Part shown: one piece after another, positions 5,557-10,763 of the stretch | How the letters are laid out: every line of letters begins with the position of its first letter | Numbering within the stretch: the first letter of the stretch is position 1 | NCBI GenBank assembly: GCA_964387775.1 | Contig: CAYLZO010000190.1 | Location: 1-10,763, forward strand | Source of the DNA: CAYLZO01 sp964387775 | GTDB taxonomy: Bacteria; Chloroflexota; Anaerolineae; JAAYZQ01 | Reading direction: 5' to 3' | Length of the DNA: 10,763 bases | Position numbers and translations under genes: made by a program | The notes under the pieces: generated by a model | Told to the model about the DNA's origin: nothing | Database searches by the model: none | What the model saw: the letters and a program-made list of their open reading frames with translations, nothing else

Positions 5557-6678
5557 GTGCTGGTCCGCATCCTGTCCATCACGCGCAAAGAGTTCCTGCA
5601 CATTCTGCGCGATCCGCGCACGCTGGCGGTCATGTTCCTGATCCCCATCGTGCAGCTCTTGCTGCTGGGCTACGCGGCGACCACCGACGTCAAGCATTTG
5701 CCTACCGCCGTCCTGGACCACGACCGCACACCCCGCAGCCGGGCGCTCATCGACGCCTACCGCGCCTCGGGCTATTTTGACATAATCCTGATGGCCGACA
5801 GCGAGGAGGAGATGGCCCGCACCGTGGACGGCGGCGACGTGCAGGCGGGGCTCATTATCCCGGCGGGTTACGAACGGGCGCTGGCCCGGGGCGACAAGGT
5901 CAAGGTCGGCTTTGTCATCGATGGCTCGGATCCCAGCGTGGCGAGCACGGCCCTGTCGGCGGCGCAGGGGGTGGGCCAGGCCCAGTCGTTCGAGGTTTTG
6001 AGAACGGCGCTGGGCGGCCGGCTGGAGGACGCGCCCGGCATCGAGGTCCAGACCCGCGTCTGGTACAATCCCAGCATGGACTCGGCCAATTTCATGATTC
6101 CGGGCCTCATCGGCATGATTTTGCAGATGTTGACCATGCTGCTGACGGCCATGGCCATCGTCCGCGAGCGGGAGCAGGGCACCATCGAGCAGCTCATCGT
6201 CACGCCCATCCGGCCCCTGGAGCTGATCGTGGGCAAGGTGATCCCCTACGTCGTGATCGCTTTTTGGGACCTGCTGGAGATCCTGGCCATCGGCGTGTGG
6301 TGGTTCGGCGTGCCGGTGCACGGCAGCGTGCCGCTCCTGTTGGAGCTTTCGTCCATTTTTCTGCTGACCTCGCTGGGCCTGGGCATCCTCGTCTCGACGG
6401 TGTCCAAGACCCAGCAGGAGGCGATGATGCTCACGTTCTTTATCATGCTGCCATCGATCTTTTTGTCGGGCTATTTTTTCCCGATTGCGGCCATGCCGCC
6501 CCTGTTGCAGTACGTCAGCAAGGTCATTCCCCTGACCTACGCCCTGATCATCGTCCGGTCGATTATTCTCAAGGGCGTGGGCCTGGAGGTGCTGCTGGGC
6601 GAGGTCGTGGCCCTGAGTGTCTTTGCCGCGATTGTGTTGGTGCTGGCCGCGGTGCGATTTCGGAAGCGGCTGGAGTAG
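5557..6678 (+). CDS. ABC-2 type transporter permease 3
   Basis: A 373-residue permease with the same design as the two upstream: first helix ~22-41, extracytoplasmic domain ~43-178, five further helices from ~180 to ~366, and the coupling motif REREQGTIEQLIVTPIRPLELIVGK at 203-227. Its first residues (ITRKEFLHILRDPRTLAVMFLIPIVQLLLLGYAATTDVKHLPTAV) are closest in style to the YbhR/YhhJ group. Translation starts at GTG 5557, 4 bp after the TetR stop, with GGAGG at 5544-5548. It is the only permease in unit two and is separated from the ATPase genes by the methyltransferase and corrinoid genes. It may pair with a further permease beyond the window or replace one of the other two. Confidence 0.93.
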   Translation: MLVRILSITRKEFLHILRDPRTLAVMFLIPIVQLLLLGYAATTDVKHLPTAVLDHDRTPRSRALIDAYRASGYFDIILMADSEEEMARTVDGGDVQAGLIIPAGYERALARGDKVKVGFVIDGSDPSVASTALSAAQGVGQAQSFEVLRTALGGRLEDAPGIEVQTRVWYNPSMDSANFMIPGLIGMILQMLTMLLTAMAIVREREQGTIEQLIVTPIRPLELIVGKVIPYVVIAFWDLLEILAIGVWWFGVPVHGSVPLLLELSSIFLLTSLGLGILVSTVSKTQQEAMMLTFFIMLPSIFLSGYFFPIAAMPPLLQYVSKVIPLTYALIIVRSIILKGVGLEVLLGEVVALSVFAAIVLVLAAVRFRKRLE

Positions 6679-6719
6679 GGCAAATTGCCAATCCGTAGGA
6701 CTAGCCGTTTGTTTGCCCT
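6677..6719. repeat. Short inverted repeat in the permease-methyltransferase gap
   Basis: AGGGCAAA (6677-6684) and TTTGCCCT (6712-6719) are perfect 8-bp complements with a 27-base loop, filling most of the gap between the permease stop and the methyltransferase start. The stem ends just ahead of the AAAGAAG ribosome-binding site. The loop is long for a terminator and there is no T-run, so the function is uncertain. Confidence 0.5.
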
Positions 6720-6736
6720 GCAGAAAGAAGCGAACC

Positions 6737-7393
6737 ATGTCGTACGTGTACATGAAAGTGTTCGAGTCGGCGCCGGCGCGGTACGAGCGCGGGATGCGGA
6801 TTCTGACCCTGGGGCGCCTGGCGCGGGTGCGGCGCGACGTGGCGGCCCGGCTGGCGCCCGGCGACCGGGTGCTGGACCTGGGCTGCGGGACCGGGGCGCT
6901 GGCGGTGTTGCTGGCGCGGAAGGGCTGCCACGTGACCGGCGTGGACGTCTCGCCGGCGATGCTGGCCCAGGCCGACCGGCGCGTCTGCGAGGCCGGGATG
7001 CAAGAGCAGGTGACGCTCCGCGAGCTGGGTGTCGTCGAGCTGGATTCGGCCTTTGACGACGCCAGCTTTGACGCCGTGGTCAGCACGCTGCTCTTCAGCG
7101 ATCTGTCGGACGACGAGATCGCCTACGCCCTGGCCGAGAGCCGGCGCATCCTGAAGCCGGGCGGCAGGCTGTTCGTCGCCGACGAGGTGCTGCCCGACTC
7201 GGCGCCGAGCCGGGCGGCGACCTGGCTCCTGCGCCTGCCCTTCGTCGTGCTGGCCTACGTCTTGACCCAGAATACTACGCGGCGGGTGGTGGGGTTGGAA
7301 GGGCGGATCGAGGGAGCGGGATTTCGGGTATTGAATATTGGGGATTATCTGGCGGGGACGCTGCGGCTTTTTGTGGCGGAGAAGGTGGGGTAG
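6737..7393 (+). CDS. cpaM: Class I SAM methyltransferase, CpaM-like (corrinoid-protein-associated)
   Basis: A 218-residue Rossmann-fold methyltransferase. SAM-binding motif I is VLDLGCGTG (residues 45-53), the acidic end of strand 2 is D70 in VTGVD, a central FDAVVSTLLFSDL lies at 111-123, and LKPGG at 139-143. The N-terminus MSYVYMKVFESAPARYERGMRILTLGRL is not part of the common UbiE/ArsM core. It resembles what I recall of the public annotation family 'corrinoid protein-associated methyltransferase CpaM', found beside HgcA-like corrinoid proteins. The neighbour supports this: the HgcAB-like fusion starts 2 bp after this stop. A hydrophobic stretch (LPFVVLAYVLTQ, 167-178) suggests contact with the membrane or with the fusion partner. 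The acceptor is unknown; methyl transfer to or from the corrinoid is one possibility. Start ATG 6737 has a weak AAAGAAG site. An upstream ATG (6617) lies inside the permease gene and is rejected. Confidence 0.85.
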   Translation: MSYVYMKVFESAPARYERGMRILTLGRLARVRRDVAARLAPGDRVLDLGCGTGALAVLLARKGCHVTGVDVSPAMLAQADRRVCEAGMQEQVTLRELGVVELDSAFDDASFDAVVSTLLFSDLSDDEIAYALAESRRILKPGGRLFVADEVLPDSAPSRAATWLLRLPFVVLAYVLTQNTTRRVVGLEGRIEGAGFRVLNIGDYLAGTLRLFVAEKVG

Positions 7394-7395
7394 AG

Positions 7396-8556
7396 ATGCT
7401 TGACTGGCTCAAGACGGCGGTCGAAACCATATTTCGGTTCTTCCCCTTTCCGACGGCGACCGGGCTGCGCGTGATCGGCCACCCGGGGCTGGACGCGCCG
7501 GTGTTTCTCACCGGCAACTTTGATTTGACCGTGCGGCGCGTCTTGCGCGAGTTGGAGGGGCTGGACTGCTACCTGCTGGTGGCCAACAGCAAGGGCATCA
7601 ACGTCTGGTGCGCGGCGGGCGGCGGCATCCTGAACGCCCACGCGGTCATCTCGGTGCTCAAGACGAGCGGCATCGCCGAGAAGGTGGACCATCGGCGGCT
7701 GATCCTGCCCCAGTTCTCGGCGCCGGGCGTGGACGTGCGCCGCGTCGAGGCCGAGACCGGCTGGCGCTGTCGGTTCGGGCCGGCCTACGCCGAGGACATC
7801 CCGGCCTACGTCGCCGCCAACCTTCGCAAGACGGACGAGATGCGGCGGGCCAGGTTCCCCCTGGGTGACCGGTTGCAGATGGCCGTCATGTGGGCTGCGC
7901 CGATGTCGCTGCTGGCCGGCGTCCCGGTGGCAATTCTCAACCTGCGCGCGCTGCCCGGCGTGCTGGCCCTGATCTGGGCCTTCACCGTCTTTCTCTACAC
8001 CTTCTACGGGCCGATCAAGCGCTTCGTGCCCGGCGCCGTGGGCCTGGTCAAGATGGTGGTGCTGGGGTTGCTTGGCGTGGCTGGCCTAGTCCTTTGGTCA
8101 TGGGGCATGGGTCATTGGGAAATTGGTGGGCCTGTCCTGAGCGGGGTCGAAGGATTGGCAGGTTGGGGAGTGGGCATTCTGGTCGTCGCCTTGGTTCTGG
8201 GCTTTGACCTGGAGGGCACCAGCCCGCTGGAAGCCGGGGCGACGGTGAGCTACTGGGCGGCCCGCTGGCCGGGCGTCTTGAAGCTGTGGCGGCTGGTCGG
8301 CTACGAGTTGGAGCTGCCCTTCACGCTGCGCGTGGACGTGGACCGCTGCCAGGGCTGCAAGACCTGCGTGGCGGTCTGCCCCAAGGGCGTGTTCGAGTTG
8401 TACCGGTTGGACGGCGCGGCCTGCAACGGCCAGGCCGAGCAAAAGTCGAAAGTGGCGTACATGGCCGCGTGCGAGCAGTGCACGGCCTGCGTCAAGCAGT
8501 GCCCCGAGCGGGCCATCGTCGCCGAGCCGCCCATCCGCGTCTTTGGCGAGGTGTGA
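7396..8556 (+). CDS. HgcAB-like fusion: membrane corrinoid protein with C-terminal 2x[4Fe-4S] ferredoxin
   Basis: A 386-residue protein in three parts. Residues ~20-140 match the corrinoid-binding domain of the mercury-methylation protein HgcA, including GINVWCAAGG (67-76) with cap-helix C72, the presumed axial ligand of cobalt, and the later LILPQFSAPGVDV and FGPAYAEDIPAY segments. Four membrane helices follow at ~161-183, 187-205, 214-238 and 253-270. A ferredoxin domain ends the protein, with C318/C321/C324/C328 and C359/C362/C365/C369, the arrangement of HgcB. Four helices put both the corrinoid and ferredoxin domains in the cytoplasm, so electrons could pass directly to cobalt. In canonical HgcA the motif ends AAGK; here it is AAGG. 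The loop between helices 3 and 4 contains sequence of repeat type. It starts 2 bp after the methyltransferase, with GGTGGGG as ribosome-binding site. The real substrate is not known; mercury methylation should not be assumed. Confidence 0.88.
   Translation: MLDWLKTAVETIFRFFPFPTATGLRVIGHPGLDAPVFLTGNFDLTVRRVLRELEGLDCYLLVANSKGINVWCAAGGGILNAHAVISVLKTSGIAEKVDHRRLILPQFSAPGVDVRRVEAETGWRCRFGPAYAEDIPAYVAANLRKTDEMRRARFPLGDRLQMAVMWAAPMSLLAGVPVAILNLRALPGVLALIWAFTVFLYTFYGPIKRFVPGAVGLVKMVVLGLLGVAGLVLWSWGMGHWEIGGPVLSGVEGLAGWGVGILVVALVLGFDLEGTSPLEAGATVSYWAARWPGVLKLWRLVGYELELPFTLRVDVDRCQGCKTCVAVCPKGVFELYRLDGAACNGQAEQKSKVAYMAACEQCTACVKQCPERAIVAEPPIRVFGEV
8101..8160. repeat. Repeat-like insert inside the HgcAB-like coding sequence
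   Basis: Within an otherwise GC-rich, third-position-GC gene, this stretch turns into lower-GC sequence (gggtcattgggaaattgg and similar). It ends in a 23-base block at 8131-8153 (CCTGTCCTGAGC...GTCGAAGG) that resembles a dispersed intergenic repeat I recall from environmental bacterial genomes. It stays in frame and encodes the extracytoplasmic loop around residues 236-255. Confidence 0.5.
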
Positions 8557-8574
8557 GTTGGAGGTCGTTATACT

Positions 8575-8588
8575 GATTCCGCAGGAAT
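8575..8588. repeat. 14-base repeat shared with 4719-4732 in opposite orientation
   Basis: GATTCCGCAGGAAT here is the exact reverse complement of ATTCCTGCGGAATC at 4719-4732. Both copies contain the short palindrome ATTCC-N3-GGAAT and lie just after the end of a coding region. They are probably pieces of a dispersed repeat. Confidence 0.6.
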
Positions 8589-8625
8589 ACCTTCGGTTCG
8601 CGCTTTGGTTTTGTGACTGGGCATT

Positions 8626-8760
8626 GGCGAATTCTGACCGTACTCATTGGAAGACACAGATTTTCACAGATGAACACAGATTTGGTTCAAGGCTCGGCTA
8701 GACAATCTGTGAAAATCTGTGTGAATCTGTGTCCTTGATCCTTGCCGATCAAAATTCGCC
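8626..8760. mobile_element. Symmetric 135-bp palindromic (MITE-like) element
   Basis: The ends GGCGAATTCTGACCG (8626-8640) and CGATCAAAATTCGCC (8746-8760) are 15-bp inverted repeats with 13 matches. Inside, two 30-base arms (8653-8682 and 8704-8733) pair at 25 of 30 positions, each with three copies of CACAGAT or its complement ATCTGTG. Both outer gaps are 12 bp and the central loop is 21 bp, so the whole unit is symmetric. It codes for nothing visible and separates the corrinoid gene from the ATPase genes. No clear target-site duplication is seen. Confidence 0.7.
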
Positions 8761-8784
8761 GGTGGAAAGAGTTGAGAGCAAGCT

Positions 8785-9759
8785 GTGAATAAAGCAGACG
8801 ACAACGTCATCCAAACTGAAAACCTGACCCGACGCTTCAAAGAGATCACCGCCGTGGATGGCCTGGACCTGAGCGTGCGGCGCGGCGAGATTTTCGGCCT
8901 GGTCGGCCCCGACGGCGCGGGCAAGACGACGACCATCCGCATGTTGTGCGCTATCATGGACCCCACCGAGGGCGCGGCGCAAGTCGCCGGGTTCGACACC
9001 CAGCGCGAGCCGGAGCAGATCAAGCGCCGCATCGGCTACATGGCCCAAAAGTTCAACCTCTATGGCGACTTGTCGGTCACGGAGAACCTGGACTTTTTCG
9101 CCGACGTGTTCCAGGTGCGGGGCCGCGAGCGGCGCGAGCGCAAGGAGCGGCTGCTGCAGTTCGCCCGCCTGACCGAGTTCCGCAAGCGGCGGGCGGCCCA
9201 CCTCTCGGGCGGGATGCAGAAAAAGCTGGCCCTGGCCTGCACGCTCATCCACCAGCCCGAGATCATCTTTCTCGACGAGCCGACGACGGGCGTCGACCCC
9301 GTCAGCCGCCGCGAGTTCTGGGACATCCTGACCGAGCTGCACCTCCAGGGCATCACCATTTTCGTCAGCACGCCCTACATGGACGAGGCCGAGCGCTGCT
9401 CGCGGGTGGGGCTGATGTATCGCGGCCGGATCATCGTCAACGACCGGCCGGAGGCGATCAAGGGGCTGGTGGCCGGCGACCTGCTGGAGGTGCGCACGTC
9501 GGATCTACGCCGCGCCGAGGCGCTGGTCGCCGGGCTGGATGGCGTGCTGGAGGTGCAGACCTACGGCGACCTGCTCCACGTCTTCGTCGAAAACGCCGGG
9601 GCGGGGCAAGAGATGATCTGGGCGGGCCTGGCCGCCGAGGGCATCGACGTCGCCGGCATCCGCCAGACCCGGCCGCGCATGGAGGAGGCGTTCATCTCGC
9701 TGGTGCGCCGGCAGGAAGAAACAACGGATTTGTCGCATGAACAGATTGAAGCCCGATAA
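8785..9759 (+). CDS. ABC transporter ATP-binding protein 1 (YbhF-like half), altered H-loop
   Basis: A 324-residue nucleotide-binding protein of the ABC-2 exporter class. Walker A is GPDGAGKTT (41-49, with Asp where Asn is usual), the Q-loop is Q88 in YMAQKF, the signature LSGGMQKKLAL starts at 140, Walker B is IIFLDEP (160-166) with catalytic E165, and the D-loop is GVDP. The H-loop reads STPYMDEAE, with Pro197 in place of the usual switch His. The C-terminal ~100 residues are the DUF4162-like extension of these ATPases. Start is GTG 8785 with a modest GAGAG site. Together with the next ATPase it resembles the two halves of YbhF as separate genes, and it should energise the ABC-2 permeases of this cluster. 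It follows the palindromic element; no convincing promoter of its own is seen. Confidence 0.93.
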   Translation: MNKADDNVIQTENLTRRFKEITAVDGLDLSVRRGEIFGLVGPDGAGKTTTIRMLCAIMDPTEGAAQVAGFDTQREPEQIKRRIGYMAQKFNLYGDLSVTENLDFFADVFQVRGRERRERKERLLQFARLTEFRKRRAAHLSGGMQKKLALACTLIHQPEIIFLDEPTTGVDPVSRREFWDILTELHLQGITIFVSTPYMDEAERCSRVGLMYRGRIIVNDRPEAIKGLVAGDLLEVRTSDLRRAEALVAGLDGVLEVQTYGDLLHVFVENAGAGQEMIWAGLAAEGIDVAGIRQTRPRMEEAFISLVRRQEETTDLSHEQIEAR

Positions 9760-10763
9760 TACGCAATACGAAATACGCAATACGCATCACGCATCACGCA
9801 TCACGAATCACGCATCGCGCATCAACCACCACGCCATCCAGGCCGTCGATCTGACCAAAAAGTTCGGCGATTTCACCGCCGTGGACCGCGTCAGTTTTAC
9901 CGTGGAGCGGGGCGCCATCTTTGGCTTCCTGGGTCCCAACGGCGCGGGCAAGACGACGACCATCCGCATGTTGCTGGGCTTGCTCAAGCCGACGTCGGGC
10001 TCGGCCACGGTGTTGGGCTTTGACGTGGTCAAGGAGACGAGCGAGATCAAGAAACGCATCGGCTACATGTCGCAGCGCTTCAGCCTCTACGATGACCTGA
10101 CGGTCGAGGAGAACCTGAATTTTTACGGGCGGACCTACGGCGTGCGTCGGCGGCGGTTGCGGCGACGCAAGGCATTCGTCTTGCAGATGGCCGGGCTGGA
10201 GGGCCGCGGGGGGGAGCTGACGCGCAACCTGTCGGGCGGCTGGAAGCAGCGCCTGGCCCTGGGCACGGCCATCATCCACGAGCCCGAGATGCTCTTCCTG
10301 GACGAGCCGACGGCCGGCGTGGACCCCATCTCGCGGCGGGCCTTTTGGGACCTGCTCTACGACCTGGCCGAGGAGGGGACGACGATCATGGTCACGACCC
10401 ACTACATGGACGAGGCCGAGCACTGCGAGCGGCTGGCCTTCATCCAGCAGGGCCGGATCGTGGCCCTGGGCTCCCCGGCGGGCATCAAAGAGACCGAGAT
10501 GCGCGGCGAGGTGCTCGAAATCGACTGCGACCGGCCCGAGGTCGCCATCCCGGCGCTGCGCGAGATGGGCGAATTCGAGGAAGTGGCCCTCTACGGCGCG
10601 CTGATCCACGCCGTGGCACGGGACGTGGCGGCGCTCAAGCCGCAGATTCAGCAGCAACTGGACGAGGCCGGCGTCGCGGTGCACACCATGGACGTCATCG
10701 CCCCCTCGCTGGAGGACGTGTTTATCTCTAGCGTGCGCCGGCCTGTGGATGAGGATGGAGAAT
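9737..10763 (+). CDS. ABC transporter ATP-binding protein 2, with repeat-encoded N-terminus (3' end outside window)
   Basis: An open frame of at least 342 codons that reaches the window end. Walker A is GPNGAGKTT (66-74), Q113, signature LSGGWKQRLALG from 165, Walker B MLFLDEP (185-191) with E190, and canonical H222 in VTTHYMDEAE. A C-terminal regulatory extension ends at SLEDVFISSVRRPVDEDGE, where such proteins normally stop; the last base, T, could begin the stop codon. The ABC fold starts about residue 33 (AIQAVDLTKKFG). The only in-frame starts before it are ATG 9737 and TTG 9746, both upstream of a heptamer repeat tract, so residues ~8-29 (NTQYEIRNTHHASRITNHASRI) are read from the repeat. 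The start overlaps the preceding ATPase gene by 23 bp, and no good ribosome-binding site is seen, suggesting coupled translation. It probably forms an asymmetric pair with ATPase 1. Confidence 0.9.
   Translation, partial: MNRLKPDNTQYEIRNTHHASRITNHASRINHHAIQAVDLTKKFGDFTAVDRVSFTVERGAIFGFLGPNGAGKTTTIRMLLGLLKPTSGSATVLGFDVVKETSEIKKRIGYMSQRFSLYDDLTVEENLNFYGRTYGVRRRRLRRRKAFVLQMAGLEGRGGELTRNLSGGWKQRLALGTAIIHEPEMLFLDEPTAGVDPISRRAFWDLLYDLAEEGTTIMVTTHYMDEAEHCERLAFIQQGRIVALGSPAGIKETEMRGEVLEIDCDRPEVAIPALREMGEFEEVALYGALIHAVARDVAALKPQIQQQLDEAGVAVHTMDVIAPSLEDVFISSVRRPVDEDGE
9759..9821. repeat. Tandem heptamer repeat, nine units, within a coding region
   Basis: Nine consecutive 7-bp units: ATACGCA, ATACGAA, ATACGCA, ATACGCA, TCACGCA, TCACGCA, TCACGAA, TCACGCA, TCGCGCA, then a partial TCA. 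The tract begins on the last base of the stop codon of ATPase 1 and is read in frame by ATPase 2. Sixty-three bases keep the frame, but gain or loss of one unit would break it. Confidence 0.9.

Noticed and set aside
6617..6736. Upstream ATG extending the methyltransferase by 40 residues
   Set aside because: It lies inside the permease gene, and the extension is Cys/Arg/Trp-rich shadow sequence; MSYVYMK at 6737 fits the expected start.
5530..7086. 518-codon open frame on the - strand spanning permease 3 and the methyltransferase
   Set aside because: It crosses two well-supported + strand genes and has biased shadow composition without motifs.
7396..8556. Calling the fusion a true mercury-methylating HgcA/HgcB
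   Set aside because: The cap motif is altered, HgcB is fused rather than separate, and the neighbourhood differs; homology supports HgcAB-like only.
8543..8574. Possible promoter before ATPase 1 (TTGGCG ... TATACT)
   Set aside because: The spacer is 20 bp and the -35 match is poor; it also overlaps the end of the corrinoid gene and is over 200 bp from the ATPase start.
9759..9821. Heptamer tract considered as a CRISPR array
   Set aside because: Units are only 7 bp with no spacers, and the tract is inside an open frame.
9794..10684. 296-codon open frame on the - strand opposite ATPase 2
   Set aside because: Antisense to Walker A, signature and Walker B motifs in the + frame; its His/Gln/Gly composition is that of a shadow.

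Overview
The window is GC-rich bacterial DNA, tightly packed with genes on the + strand except for one - strand gene at the left edge. Several features suggest an anaerobe of the Chloroflexota (Anaerolineae) type: a glycyl-radical-enzyme activase, a corrinoid/ferredoxin fusion protein, and many short palindromic or heptameric repeats in and between genes. The lineage is an inference from gene content and repeat style. No rRNA or marker gene is present to prove it.

Layout. (1) 5-916, - strand: a radical-SAM activase of a glycyl-radical enzyme, with a near-consensus promoter so close to the ATG that its mRNA should be almost leaderless. (2) 973-4622: unit one. A consensus promoter and an 18-bp palindromic operator are followed by a TetR regulator (1047-1667), a small Cys-rich membrane protein (1664-1933), a second small membrane protein (1964-2245), and two ABC-2 exporter permeases (2306-3445, 3492-4622). 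Perfect inverted repeats lie in the gaps on either side of the first permease. (3) 4623-4931: a gene-free stretch with a long imperfect hairpin, then a second consensus promoter and a second 18-bp operator. (4) 4932-8556: unit two, with a second TetR, a third ABC-2 permease, a class I SAM methyltransferase resembling the corrinoid-protein-associated family CpaM, and an HgcAB-like fusion (corrinoid domain, four membrane helices, two [4Fe-4S] ferredoxin motifs). (5) 8557-8784: a gap holding a symmetric 135-bp palindromic element. (6) 8785-10763: two ABC ATPases. The second is cut by the window end, and its only usable start lies upstream of a nine-unit heptamer repeat that is therefore translated.

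How it may work together. The three permeases and two ATPases resemble a split version of the TetR-controlled YbhFSR-type ABC-2 exporters, with no membrane-fusion protein inside the window. The unusual part is the CpaM-like methyltransferase and HgcAB-like fusion between exporter genes. HgcA/HgcB are the corrinoid protein and ferredoxin of mercury methylation, but this fusion has a changed cap-helix motif (NVWCAAGG rather than NVWCAAGK), and its substrate is unknown. A reasonable hypothesis is an inducible module in which a methyl group is moved through a membrane-anchored corrinoid protein to a metal, metalloid or other toxic acceptor, and the product is exported by the ABC-2 system.
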